Of a stretch of 25,959 nucleotides of DNA, positions 15,252 to 23,257 are shown piece after piece. The DNA is from Galbitalea sp036491035 (GTDB taxonomy: Bacteria > Actinomycetota > Actinomycetes > Actinomycetales > Microbacteriaceae). Position 1 is the stretch's first letter, and every line of letters starts with the position of its first letter. The DNA lies in the NCBI GenBank assembly GCA_036491035.1, contig DASXCU010000140.1, positions 1-25,959 of the forward strand. The letters are read 5' to 3'. Below the pieces are notes generated by a model, which was given only the letters and a program-made list of their open reading frames with translations, did not search any database and had not been told where the DNA came from. Both the position numbers and the translations under genes were made by a program.

Positions 15252-16570
15252 GAAACGCCTCCGAGGCTCAAAACGAGCGCCTCGAGACGCGACCAGGCCT
15301 CATCCGCGGTGCTGCCCTCGGAGACGCCCTGGGTCAGGAAGTGTTCGATGCCGCTCGCGTTTTCCAGTGCGGCATCCACGAGTGGGTTACTGCCCTTCTG
15401 GTATGCGCCCACGTCGAGCAGGTCCTGCGCTGACTTGCGGGCGGCAAGCACTCGGCGCAGCTGAAGCGCGAGCGCGGTCTGTTCCGCCGTGATGACCCGC
15501 GAGGCAACCCGCGAGATGGATGCGAGCGCGTCGATGGCGGGAAAGTGGCCGGCGATGGCGAGCTTGCGATCAAGGACGACGTGACCGTCCAGAATCGAAC
15601 GCGTCGCGTCGGCGATCGGCTCGTTGTGGTCGTCACCGTCGACGAGGACGGTGTAGATGCCCGTTACGGAACCGGTCTCACCGGTTCCGGCGCGCTCCAG
15701 GAGGCGAGCCAGAAGACCGAACACCGACGGTGGATAGCCACGCGTTGCCGGCGGTTCACCGACGGCGAGGCCGATCTCGCGCTGGGCGAAGGCGACCCGG
15801 GTGAGCGAGTCCATCATGAGCATGACGTGCGTGCCGCTCTCGCGGAACGATTCCGCTATCCGCGTGGCGGTAAACGCGGCGCGCACCCGGGTCAGGGCGG
15901 GCTGGTCGGCCGTCGAGACGATGACGATCGATCGCGCAAGCCCCTCCTCGCCGAGGTCGTCCTCGAGGAATTCGCGAACCTCGCGGCCACGCTCCCCGAT
16001 CAGGGCGATCACCGAGACCTCCGCGGCAGTGTTGCGAGCGATCATCGAGAGAAGCGACGACTTGCCGACACCGGATCCCGCGAACAGGCCCATGCGCTGC
16101 CCCCGACCGATCGCGGTGAGGGTGTCGAGGACGCGAACGCCTACGGGAAGTGCCTCGTCGATTCTGGCGCGGTGAATCGCGGACGGAACGTCGTTGTCGA
16201 CGGGAACGAACTCGACGGGGCCCAGCGGGCCCTTGCCGTCGATCGGGTTTCCGGCCGCGTCGAGAACACGTCCGAGAAGGTTCGCGCCGACGGGAATCAT
16301 CATGGGCTCGTGCGTGCTGCGCACCTCGGTGCCCGCGGGCACGGAGTCCAGGTGGTCGAGCGGCATGGCGATGACGCCGGCACGGGATACCGCGACGACC
16401 TCCGCCCGTGACGTTCCACGAATGACGACGATGTCGCCGATCGCAGCATCGATGCCACGAATGTGAACACCGAGTCCCGCAATTGAGTCGACGAACCCGA
16501 CCCTCTCGGGGCGCGAAGCGACCAGCGCGCGATCGAGCTGGCGCGGCCGGTAGACGAGGGTGTCAGTCAT
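15248..16570 (-). CDS. fliI: Flagellum-specific export ATPase FliI
   Basis: The protein has 440 residues, the standard length. Walker A AGSGVGKS is at 164-171, a Walker B-like strand HVMLMMDSLTR has Asp254, and the catalytic Glu loop (LIGERGREVREF) is near 190-201. It also carries the type III ATPase signature ATRGYPPSVF. It forms the hexameric ring that energises and prepares substrates for export, held by FliH and FliJ. The ATG overlaps the fliH stop by 4 bp. Confidence 0.97.
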   Translation of the reverse strand: MTDTLVYRPRQLDRALVASRPERVGFVDSIAGLGVHIRGIDAAIGDIVVIRGTSRAEVVAVSRAGVIAMPLDHLDSVPAGTEVRSTHEPMMIPVGANLLGRVLDAAGNPIDGKGPLGPVEFVPVDNDVPSAIHRARIDEALPVGVRVLDTLTAIGRGQRMGLFAGSGVGKSSLLSMIARNTAAEVSVIALIGERGREVREFLEDDLGEEGLARSIVIVSTADQPALTRVRAAFTATRIAESFRESGTHVMLMMDSLTRVAFAQREIGLAVGEPPATRGYPPSVFGLLARLLERAGTGETGSVTGIYTVLVDGDDHNEPIADATRSILDGHVVLDRKLAIAGHFPAIDALASISRVASRVITAEQTALALQLRRVLAARKSAQDLLDVGAYQKGSNPLVDAALENASGIEHFLTQGVSEGSTADEAWSRLEALVLSLGGVS

Positions 16571-17175
16571 TCGGCACCCCGGAGCAGGATCGTGCGGACG
16601 CGGTCGATCGTCGCGGCAAGGCGCGCGTCGATCGTGCCAACGGCGGTCTCGACCATGGCGTCTCCGCGGTCGAGCGTCGGGTCGCCCACGAGGCGTGCGG
16701 ACGCCAGCGCGTGCACATTTCCAGCGATCACCTCGAGGTCGGCGGGGTTCATGCGCACCACGAGGACCTCATCGCCGGCGGCAACCGAGAGAGCCCTCGC
16801 GATGGCCGCCCGGGCGGAGGACTCTGGATCCTGCAGTTCGTGACCAATAATGACCTCGGCAAGCTCGATGGCAGCGGCAGCGAGCGCGGCATCAGCCTCG
16901 GCGATTACCGGCTGACGCAGTGCGTTCGCCTGCACGGCGCTCGACTCGAGGGCCTGCAGTGCGGACCGCACGGACGCGGCGGACGCCCGGGCCAGGTCGT
17001 CTGCAACAGCCGCCCGGTCGGCCGCCGCGACGGACGCATCCGTCGCCGCGACGCGTGCGCCGGCAGCATAGCCGGCCGCGAACCCACGCGCAGACGCCTG
17101 GTCAGCGCCGTCCGACGCGACCTCGCCGGCAAGGCGCGGGTAGTTGACCTTCGCGAAGAGCGTCTCAGTTGACAT
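16567..17175 (-). CDS. fliH: Flagellar export ATPase regulator FliH
   Basis: The protein has 202 residues. It is Ala-rich with a long helical middle (many Ala/Arg/Asp) and a C-terminal domain like FliH/HrpE (ELAEVIIGHELQDPESSARA, then VLVVRMNPADLEVI and GDAMVETAVGTIDARLAATI). FliH dimers hold FliI and link it to FliN. The ATG lies inside fliG, overlapping its end by 11 bp, with GAGGAAG directly upstream. Similarity is modest but context is decisive. Confidence 0.93.
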   Translation of the reverse strand: MSTETLFAKVNYPRLAGEVASDGADQASARGFAAGYAAGARVAATDASVAAADRAAVADDLARASAASVRSALQALESSAVQANALRQPVIAEADAALAAAAIELAEVIIGHELQDPESSARAAIARALSVAAGDEVLVVRMNPADLEVIAGNVHALASARLVGDPTLDRGDAMVETAVGTIDARLAATIDRVRTILLRGAE

Positions 17176-18196
17176 ACTCTTCTTCCTCGACCTCGTCGCT
17201 GCGGTGCAGCGTGATAATGCCCTCGGCCTCGAGCTCGCGAATTCCGCGGGCGATCTCCGCCTTCGCCTCGTCGATGTTCTTCTTCCGCACAGGCCCGAGG
17301 TTCTGGATCTCCTCGTCGAGCGTCTCGCGGTTTCGTTCGGAGATGTTCTCCCGCACGACCGTCGTAAGCTCGGCGCTTGCGCCCTTCAGCGCTGTCGCGA
17401 GAAGCACCGCATCGACGCCGCGAAGCACCTGCTGAACGTCCTTGGTCTCGAGCCGGATGATGTCGGCGAATGTGATCATCCGTGCACGCACCTCTTCAGC
17501 GAGGCTCGGGTCGCGCTCGTCGAGCAGCTCGAGCAGCTCGTGCTCGGTCGCGACGTCGGCGCGGTTGATGATGTTGACCAGTGGCTGCACTCCCCCGACC
17601 ACCTCGCGGCGTTCGCGCGGTCCGACGACGGTGCGAGCTCGCTGACGAAGGCTCTCGGCGACCAGGACCACCGCTTCCGGAGTCGAAGTGCCCATGCCCG
17701 CGATCGCCTGCGCGACATCGAGCCGAGTCTCGCCGTCAAACTTGGACAACACCTCGGATGCGTTGGCGGGCGACAGGTGCGCAAGAACGAGAGCCTGCGT
17801 CTCCGGCAGCTCGCCGGACAGGAGGCCGAAGACCTGGTTGGGTTCGGCGGCGTCGAGGAACTCGAATGACGCACCGGTCGTGGTCGAGGAGATCCGATCG
17901 ATGAAGCCGGCCGCGCGCTCGGCACCGAATGAGGCGTGGAGCAGCTGCTCCGCGAACTCGCGACCGCCGTGGGCGGGAACGCCGCCCGCGATCGCACGCT
18001 CGTAAAAGTCGGTGATCGCCACCTCGGTGACGGCGGCGTCCACGCGCTGCAGGCGCACGATCTCACCGATGATCTCCTCGGCCTCGGACTCCGTGAACTC
18101 GCGCATGACAGACGCGGCCTGGTCCTCGCTCATCTGCATGATGACGAGGGCGGCCTTCTGAAGCCCGGTCAGGACCGTGTCGCTCTGGGCGGTCAT
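17165..18196 (-). CDS. fliG: Flagellar motor switch protein FliG
   Basis: The protein has 343 residues, the usual size. The N-terminal domain binds FliF. The middle domain has an EHPQ-like motif written ELPETQALVLAHLSPANASE, and the C-terminal torque domain has RMITFADIIRLETKDVQQVL with the alternating charged residues that meet MotA. The tail is acidic (EVEEEEYVN). The ATG overlaps the fliF stop by 4 bp. Confidence 0.97.
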   Translation of the reverse strand: MTAQSDTVLTGLQKAALVIMQMSEDQAASVMREFTESEAEEIIGEIVRLQRVDAAVTEVAITDFYERAIAGGVPAHGGREFAEQLLHASFGAERAAGFIDRISSTTTGASFEFLDAAEPNQVFGLLSGELPETQALVLAHLSPANASEVLSKFDGETRLDVAQAIAGMGTSTPEAVVLVAESLRQRARTVVGPRERREVVGGVQPLVNIINRADVATEHELLELLDERDPSLAEEVRARMITFADIIRLETKDVQQVLRGVDAVLLATALKGASAELTTVVRENISERNRETLDEEIQNLGPVRKKNIDEAKAEIARGIRELEAEGIITLHRSDEVEEEEYVN

Positions 18197-19800
18197 ACGC
18201 CTACGCGTCCATCCATCAGGCTACGAAGGTGCTCGGCGGCGCGAGACGGGTCCGCGGCGGCGAGGCGGTCGATGTTGGCTCGCATGCGGTCGAGATCGGC
18301 GATCGGGTTCGGGGCAGCTGGGTCGATGGCCTGTGGACTCGAGGACGCGGCCGCCTCCAGGAATGCGGACGCCTCACTGTCCAGCTCGCGCTGCGTGGGC
18401 AGAATCGGTTCGGCGTGAATGGGACCGATGTCGATCGGGGTGTCCTCACGACGCTTCGAGAGCGCACCGAAGAAGCGAAGGATCAGGAACAGACCGAGCA
18501 GAACGCCGAGAACGATGACACCCGTCCCCGCGATCTTCATGATGCTGGACTGGGTCTCCTGGCCGCTCTGCTGCTTCAACGCTGCGCCGGCGGCGGCACC
18601 GGAGGTCTTGCTAAAGGGAACCATCTGTACGTCGACGGTGTCGCCACGCTTCACGTTGACGCCTGCGGCGCCATCCACGAGCTTCTCGATAGTGCTTGCC
18701 GAGACGCCCTTGACGGCGGCGGTGTTGACCGCGACTGACACCGTCTGCCTGGTGAGCTCGCCCGCCGGGATCTTGGTGGTCTCGGTCGTGGAGTTGACGG
18801 CGTTGTTCTTGGTCGAGGACTGCGACACGTAGGCGCCATTGGTGCTGCTGTCCGAGGGAACCGCAATGTTGTCCGGACCGAGAACTCCGGTCGCCGTGCT
18901 GCCGTTGGCTCCCCCGTAGGTCTCGGTGCTCGACTGCTCGTTGATGGCGGGTGCATTCGTCGGCACGGCGTAGGTCTGCGAGACCTTCGTCGAGGTGTCC
19001 TGACTGAGGTCGGCGGCCACGACCACGGTAGAGTTGCCGGCTCCGAGCACCCGATCGAGCATCGTCTGGATGTTGGACTGCACTCGCGACTCGTAAGTCG
19101 TTCCGCTGGATGCCGAGGTTGCCGCGGTGGAGCTGCTGCCCGAGAGTAGAGTGCCGTCGGCCGAGATGACGGAGACGTTCTCGGGCTTCAGGTTGTTGAC
19201 GGACGCCGCGGTCAGGTGGGTGATCGCCTGAACCTGCGAGGTGCCGAGGGACTGGCCGCCGGTGGTGCGGATGAAGACGGAGGCCGTTGTCGGTGTCTGC
19301 TGCGACTCGAACACCGACTGGGTTGGGATGGCGAGTTTGACGGATGCCGTCTCAACTCCGTTCATGCCCTCGATGGTGTTCGCGAGCTCGCCCTCGAGAG
19401 CACGCTGCCAGGTGGTCGTCTCCTGGAACTGGGATGCCGTGACGCCGAGCTTGTCGAGCAGGCCGTAGCCGTCCTGGCTCAGGCTCGGGAGTCCGGCGGA
19501 CGCGGCCTTCAGACGCTCGGCGTCCACGTCCTCCTCGGGCACCATGATCGTGGCGCCGCCGTCCGACAGCTGGTACGGCACGTTGTCCGTGTGCAGCAGC
19601 TGGGTGATCGAGCCGGCGTCACTCGCGCTCAGCGAGGTGAACAGCGGTGAGTAGGTCGGCGCGCTCAACCACGCGGTGAGGCCAACGGTTCCGACAACCA
19701 GAACGGCGAGACCGATGATCGCCAGGGTGCGCTGGCCGACCGTGAACTCGCGGAGAGTGTGGACGAACCGCCGCCAGGTGGAGGTCACTGCTTTGGGCAT
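18193..19800 (-). CDS. fliF: Flagellar MS-ring protein FliF
   Basis: The protein has 535 residues. Transmembrane helix 1 is at about 25-46 and helix 2 at about 424-445. The periplasmic part includes the YscJ-like ring-building motifs (LFTSLSASDAGSITQLL, then DNVPYQLSDGGATIMVPEED, TWQRALEGELANTIEGMNGV). The C-terminal cytoplasmic tail, ending in a helix with DRMRANIDRL, would bind FliG. The MS ring is the base on which rod, C-ring and export gate assemble. ATG overlaps the fliE stop by one base (TGATG). Confidence 0.97.
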   Translation of the reverse strand: MPKAVTSTWRRFVHTLREFTVGQRTLAIIGLAVLVVGTVGLTAWLSAPTYSPLFTSLSASDAGSITQLLHTDNVPYQLSDGGATIMVPEEDVDAERLKAASAGLPSLSQDGYGLLDKLGVTASQFQETTTWQRALEGELANTIEGMNGVETASVKLAIPTQSVFESQQTPTTASVFIRTTGGQSLGTSQVQAITHLTAASVNNLKPENVSVISADGTLLSGSSSTAATSASSGTTYESRVQSNIQTMLDRVLGAGNSTVVVAADLSQDTSTKVSQTYAVPTNAPAINEQSSTETYGGANGSTATGVLGPDNIAVPSDSSTNGAYVSQSSTKNNAVNSTTETTKIPAGELTRQTVSVAVNTAAVKGVSASTIEKLVDGAAGVNVKRGDTVDVQMVPFSKTSGAAAGAALKQQSGQETQSSIMKIAGTGVIVLGVLLGLFLILRFFGALSKRREDTPIDIGPIHAEPILPTQRELDSEASAFLEAAASSSPQAIDPAAPNPIADLDRMRANIDRLAAADPSRAAEHLRSLMDGRVGV

Positions 19801-20108
19801 CAGGCGCTCATATTCATGATGTCGTTGAACCCGGCGACGGCCTGGTTACGGATGGCGGAGACGAGTTGCATCTCGACCTGGGCTCTGGTCGAGGCGATAG
19901 TCGCGGCGGAGATGTCGTTGGAATCGCCGGTGACGACCGCGACATTCAACTGGTCGGCGGTCGACTGGGTGGTCTGCACCTGGCCGATGGCGCCGGCGAG
20001 CGCGTTGGAGAATGAGCTGCCGTTGTCGACGGATGCGGTCGACGCCGTGGAGGCGAGGCTGGACGGTGCCGATACGGGGACGACGGAGGCGATGGCTGCG
20101 ACGGACAT
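19800..20108 (-). CDS. fliE: Flagellar hook-basal body protein FliE
   Basis: The protein has 102 residues, typical for FliE. After a variable Ala/Ser N-terminus come FSNALAGAIGQVQTTQSTAD and the C-terminal TRAQVEMQLVSAIRNQAVAG with FNDIMNMSA, matching the family's VQMKLQVAVRNKVVEAYQEIMRM pattern. It links the MS ring to the rod. ATG overlaps the flgC stop by one base. Confidence 0.95.
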   Translation of the reverse strand: MSVAAIASVVPVSAPSSLASTASTASVDNGSSFSNALAGAIGQVQTTQSTADQLNVAVVTGDSNDISAATIASTRAQVEMQLVSAIRNQAVAGFNDIMNMSA

Positions 20109-20500
20109 CAGTTCTTTCCGATCTCGAGAGCTGCCTGGTAGGTGGTCTTGGCCTGTGTGACGACATTCGCGTCGGCCTCATAGGCGCGCTGGGCCATGAT
20201 GAGCTGGCTCATCTGGTCGCCGAGATCGATGTCGGGTTCGCGCACGTTGCCGTCGGCATCCGCCAGTGGGTTGGTCGGGTCGTTCACGACGATTCCGGTG
20301 TCGTCACCGAGCGCGGTGCCCTTGACGAACACGCCGCTGGTGCCGGCGCCGGCCTGGGCGACGACATACCGGGCCTGGAATGCCTTGCCGCTGGTCGGGG
20401 TCGCGGTATTGATGTTCGCGATGTTGTCCGAGATGGCGTTCATCCACTGGCGGTTGACGTCGAGGCCGGAGCCCGCGATTCCGATTGCGTCGGCGCTCAT
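20108..20500 (-). CDS. flgC: Flagellar basal-body rod protein FlgC
   Basis: The protein has 130 residues, full length. The N-terminal rod motif reads ISDNIANINTATPTSGKAFQ and the C-terminal helix reads SQLIMAQRAYEANANVV-like (AYEADANVVTQAKTTYQAAL). It carries the FlgC-specific NPLADADGNVREPDIDLGDQ segment before the last helix. Proximal rod component. ATG overlaps the flgB stop by one base (TGATG). Confidence 0.97.
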   Translation of the reverse strand: MSADAIGIAGSGLDVNRQWMNAISDNIANINTATPTSGKAFQARYVVAQAGAGTSGVFVKGTALGDDTGIVVNDPTNPLADADGNVREPDIDLGDQMSQLIMAQRAYEADANVVTQAKTTYQAALEIGKN

Positions 20501-20841
20501 CAGCTGAAGCTCAGGGCGGGAACGATGGACTTCAGCTCCTGGCCGATGGCCTGGCTGGCGAACTGGTACTGCAGCACCGTATTGGTGTTGGTGATGTCCT
20601 CGGTGTCGAGATTGACGTTGTTTCCGTCGAGCTCTGTCGGCTCGAGGGAGGCTGCCGTGGTCGGTGCCGCTACGCCACTGCCGGCTTTGACCGAAGCGGC
20701 GAGCGCGGACTCGAACGAGACGACCTGTGCCTTGTAGTTCGGGGTGTTGATGTTGGCGATGTTGTTCGCTGTCGCCGTCTGCCGCGCAGACAGGCCCTCA
20801 AGCGCGCTGGACAGCGCGTTGATCGTGACCGAGTTGAGCAT
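20500..20841 (-). CDS. flgB: Flagellar basal-body rod protein FlgB
   Basis: The protein has 113 residues from ATG at 20839-20841, which has GGGGAGAAG 8-10 nt upstream. An in-frame GTG at 20871 would add ten residues but has no Shine-Dalgarno and would overlap the leader hairpin, so it is rejected. The rod signature SARQTATANNIANINTPNYK is clear, and the C-terminal helix ends LQYQFASQAIGQELKSIVPA. It opens the long rod/MS-ring/export/hook operon behind the promoter at 20930-20956 and a roughly 82-nt structured leader. Confidence 0.96.
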   Translation of the reverse strand: MLNSVTINALSSALEGLSARQTATANNIANINTPNYKAQVVSFESALAASVKAGSGVAAPTTAASLEPTELDGNNVNLDTEDITNTNTVLQYQFASQAIGQELKSIVPALSFS

Positions 20842-20872
20842 CGGAAACTTCTCCCCAAAGACGAAAAGCACA

Positions 20873-20897
20873 AAGGATTGGTGGCCAATCCTTGGCC
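20873..20897 (-). promoter_or_regulatory. Overlapping alternative hairpins in the flgB leader (possible CsrA-controlled attenuator)
   Basis: On the transcribed strand two stems share bases. Hairpin A (20897-20883) is GGCCA-AGGAT-TGGCC; its loop and neighbours read CAAGGAT, close to the CsrA consensus CARGGAUG. Hairpin B (20893-20873) is AAGGATTGG-CCA-CCAATCCTT, a perfect 9-bp stem followed by a T-rich stretch (20872-20857, TGTGCTTTTCGTCTTT). B resembles an intrinsic terminator. The two cannot form together. Both lie between the promoter and the flgB start. The switch idea is inference. Confidence 0.5.
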
Positions 20898-20929
20898 GTC
20901 TCGAGAGAGCGATCCTGCTCTACGAATAG

Positions 20930-20956
20930 CTATCGGCGGTACGCTCGCGCAGGTTA
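20930..20956 (-). promoter_or_regulatory. Sigma-28-type promoter for the flgB-flgE operon
   Basis: On the minus strand TAAC at 20956-20953 (in TCTAACC), exactly 15 nt, then GCCGATAG at 20937-20930. The transcription start would be near 20923, giving a leader of about 82 nt. Confidence 0.8.
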
Positions 20957-20966
20957 GAAGATTTCG

Positions 20967-20993
20967 GCCGCGCGGCTGCCCCCTTTGTGGGGA
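20967..20993 (-). terminator. Candidate terminator after the fliT-like gene
   Basis: Downstream of the stop at 21003 the transcript can fold CCCC-ACAAA-GGGG (20992-20980) followed by a GCCG/CGGC palindrome (20976-20967). It would separate fliD-fliS-fliT from the flgB promoter that starts 10 bp further on. No long T-tract follows. Confidence 0.45.
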
Positions 20994-21002
20994 CAACGAT
21001 CT

Positions 21003-21320
21003 CTAGCCGACGCGGTCGAAGTAGACGGGACCCTGCTGGTGCTGGCCCCGAAGCGCCTGGAGCACGGTGAGTTGCTCGGCGATCCCGCGCTGGGTCGCCT
21101 GCATCTCGCTCACGACCATTTCGTACGTCCGCAGGATGGATCCGGCACGGGTGGTCAATTCTGCGGGCAGCTCACCCAGCGGCTCGAAGGAGGCGCGGAT
21201 CGTGTCGAGGTCCCACACGCCCGGTGCGGTGACCGCGACGTTCAGCGGTCGACGGGCGCGCACGAGCTGCCGATCGAGTTCGTCGAGCAGCGCCGACCAG
21301 CCACGGGTCTGCTCAGCCAA
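21003..21320 (-). CDS. FliT-like small flagellar chaperone
   Basis: The protein has about 105 residues from a TTG start at 21318-21320 (protein begins with LAEQTRGWSALL), overlapping the fliS stop by 8 bp, with AGGA about 9 nt upstream. The open frame extends to 21467, but that part lies inside fliS and is Arg/Pro/Cys-rich, so it is unlikely. The protein is mostly helical, with a LLDELDRQLVRARR helix and two later amphipathic helices. FliT is the FliD chaperone in other bacteria; size, helical nature and the fliD-fliS-fliT order support the call, but the sequence alone does not prove it. Confidence 0.65.
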   Translation of the reverse strand: MAEQTRGWSALLDELDRQLVRARRPLNVAVTAPGVWDLDTIRASFEPLGELPAELTTRAGSILRTYEMVVSEMQATQRGIAEQLTVLQALRGQHQQGPVYFDRVG

Positions 21321-21735
21321 CGGCCGAGATCCTCGGCTGTTCGGTCGCGGTGGCAACCTGGTCGGCGGCGGCGTGCCAGGCCAGCCGAAGCGGCTCGAGC
21401 AGATCGATGCATTCGAGTGTGCGCCCCACGTCGTGCGACACGTTGGCCGTGCGCATGAGACGCGCAACGAAAAGATAGAGCGACATGAGCGCGTTTCCGC
21501 CGTCCCAGATCGCTGGATTCAGCGTGCTGGTGAGTTCGGCGAGGATGTCCTGCGCGTGGATGAGCCGAACACTCGCGGCGTGCCAGTCCTCGGCCAGCTG
21601 CGCCTCCTCGGCCCAGCGGAGGTCGAGCAGGAGTCGGTCGTACAGCATGACGAGCAGGTGGGTGGGCGACGCCGATGCGACGGCGTCGCGAAGGTAGGTG
21701 GAGCGGATGTCCGCACTGGATCGCATAGCGGTCAC
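21313..21735 (-). CDS. fliS: Flagellin export chaperone FliS
   Basis: The protein has about 140 residues from GTG at 21733-21735, which overlaps the fliD stop by 4 bp (GTGA); ATG at 21724-21726 (137 residues) is a good alternative. The FliS core is clear: RSTYLRDAVASASPTHLLVM, then LYDRLLLDLRWAEEAQ, the HAQDILAELTSTLNP helix and NALMSLYLFVARLMRTANV. It holds the flagellin C-terminus unfolded before export. The frame runs back to 21873 inside fliD, which is a shadow. Confidence 0.93.
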   Translation of the reverse strand: MTAMRSSADIRSTYLRDAVASASPTHLLVMLYDRLLLDLRWAEEAQLAEDWHAASVRLIHAQDILAELTSTLNPAIWDGGNALMSLYLFVARLMRTANVSHDVGRTLECIDLLEPLRLAWHAAADQVATATEQPRISAVG

Positions 21736-23159
21736 GAGTTCGTCGAGCTGGTCGTAGTCGGAAATTGCTGCGTGAGCCACTGCTGCTGCGTCTTGAGCGC
21801 CGCGAGCTGTGACTCCATCGACGCGTACGCTGACTCGAGCTGGGTCTGGCGCGCTGCCAGCTGGGTCGTCCACGTCGCCACCTGAGAATTGAGGTTCGTG
21901 ACCTGGCTGGAAAGGCTTGTGATCCGAGTGGTCAGGGTGCCTGAGATCGGATCCGACTGGGCCGCGGCCTGGGTGGATACCTTGCCGGCGATCGCATTCA
22001 GGTAGCCCTCCGTGCCGGCGGGATCCGCCGCGAGGGCCGCCTGGAACGCCGACTGGTCAAACGTGAGAGTCCCGTCGGAGTTGAGGTTGAATCCGATCGA
22101 GGCCGGCGATTTTCCGGGCACGGCCTGCACGATCGCGTTGAGCAGCTGAGTCGCACCGTCTCGAATCGAACCGTCGCCCGTGAAAACCCCGCCCGACGTC
22201 GTGATGTTGCCGGACGCATCGGTCGAGGTCGAGACCGCGCTCTGCGATGCGACCGACTGGAGCAGTGTGCCCACGGTGGTGAGCAGGTTTGCCGCGGCAC
22301 TCGTGATGGTTGACGTGTCCGGCGAGATCGTCAGGGTCACCGGGTTAGTCTCGACTGCGGTCACGTTGACCGTGACTCCCGGGAGAAGATCGCTGAACGT
22401 GTTCGTCTTGGATGTCACGGTCTGCGCTGCGACGGTTCCCGACCACAGCGTCACGGATGCATCGGACGCGTTCTGAATCTGCGCGGCGCCCGGCTGCGTC
22501 ATGAGATTGGTCGCTGTACCGGCGGCAACATCACTCTTCGTCCCTAGATTTGCGGTGAAGGCACCCGAAGCCCCTGCCGCCGTCGAAGTGAGTTGCAGCC
22601 GGTACAGCGCCGCACCGGTCGTCGGGTCTGTGCCCGACGCGACCGCAACGGCGGAGATCCCCGCCGAAGATGAGTTGATGGCTGCCACAAGGTCCGGGAT
22701 GGATCCGGATACCGGATCGACCTCGGTCTGTGTTCCATCGCTGCCCACGAACGTGAACGCCTGTGGGGTCGTCGATGCCGACATCGGCGCGGTGACGTCC
22801 ACCTGCGTCGCGGCGACCTTGTTTACGGTGAAGTTGACGCTGCCTGCTGTGGCGGCGGTGGTGGTAGTTGCGGTGACACTCGAGGCAGAGCTCGTTGTCG
22901 TGAAGACGTTCCACACGTTGGGCGCCGAATCCGCTTTCGCCGTGGCCGCGAGCGCCGCGTAGGACGAGTTGAGGGTCCGGAGCGCCGTGAGGAGCGCACT
23001 GTCTTTGGTGACCTGCGCCTGGAGCGCTTCCTTCGGAGCGGACTCGGCCTCGATCTGGGCAGCGACGAGAGCCGACGTGTTCAGTCCGCTGACGGCGCCG
23101 GACAGCACGGATGCTCCGGACGTGTTGGTCGCGGTGGTGACGGATGTCGAGATGCTCAC
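21732..23159 (-). CDS. fliD: Flagellar filament cap protein FliD
   Basis: The protein has 475 residues. N-terminal cap motifs are present (SGAVSGLNTSALVAAQIEAE, then LTALRTLNSSYAALAATAKA), along with Thr/Val-rich beta domains and a C-terminal coiled-coil (ITSLSSQVTNLNSQVATWTT, ESAYASMESQLAALKTQQQW) ending LTQQFP. It folds incoming flagellin at the filament tip. The GTG start has AAGGAG 8-10 nt upstream. No sigma-28 motif lies in the 98-bp gap after fliC, so it is probably read from the fliC promoter through a hairpin. Confidence 0.96.
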   Translation of the reverse strand: MSISTSVTTATNTSGASVLSGAVSGLNTSALVAAQIEAESAPKEALQAQVTKDSALLTALRTLNSSYAALAATAKADSAPNVWNVFTTTSSASSVTATTTTAATAGSVNFTVNKVAATQVDVTAPMSASTTPQAFTFVGSDGTQTEVDPVSGSIPDLVAAINSSSAGISAVAVASGTDPTTGAALYRLQLTSTAAGASGAFTANLGTKSDVAAGTATNLMTQPGAAQIQNASDASVTLWSGTVAAQTVTSKTNTFSDLLPGVTVNVTAVETNPVTLTISPDTSTITSAAANLLTTVGTLLQSVASQSAVSTSTDASGNITTSGGVFTGDGSIRDGATQLLNAIVQAVPGKSPASIGFNLNSDGTLTFDQSAFQAALAADPAGTEGYLNAIAGKVSTQAAAQSDPISGTLTTRITSLSSQVTNLNSQVATWTTQLAARQTQLESAYASMESQLAALKTQQQWLTQQFPTTTSSTNS

Positions 23160-23204
23160 GGTGTCGGCTCCTTACGGCGAATCAGAGGGTGGGCAGGGGA
23201 TTGC

Positions 23205-23243
23205 CCGGCGGCGGGTGACGGTTCAGGTCTTGTCCGCCGCCGG
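23205..23243 (-). terminator. Strong GC-rich hairpin between fliC and fliD
   Basis: Perfect 10-bp arms CCGGCGGCGG (23205-23214) and CCGCCGCCGG (23234-23243) with a 19-nt loop lie 15 bp after the fliC stop. It is likely a partial terminator or a 3'-end stabiliser that keeps fliC message in excess over fliD-fliS-fliT. Confidence 0.6.
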
Positions 23244-23257
23244 ACGTTTGGTACGAC

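Noticed and set aside
15545..16411. Plus-strand open frame opposite fliI
   Set aside because: Shadow of a well-supported ATPase gene on the other strand; no family features.
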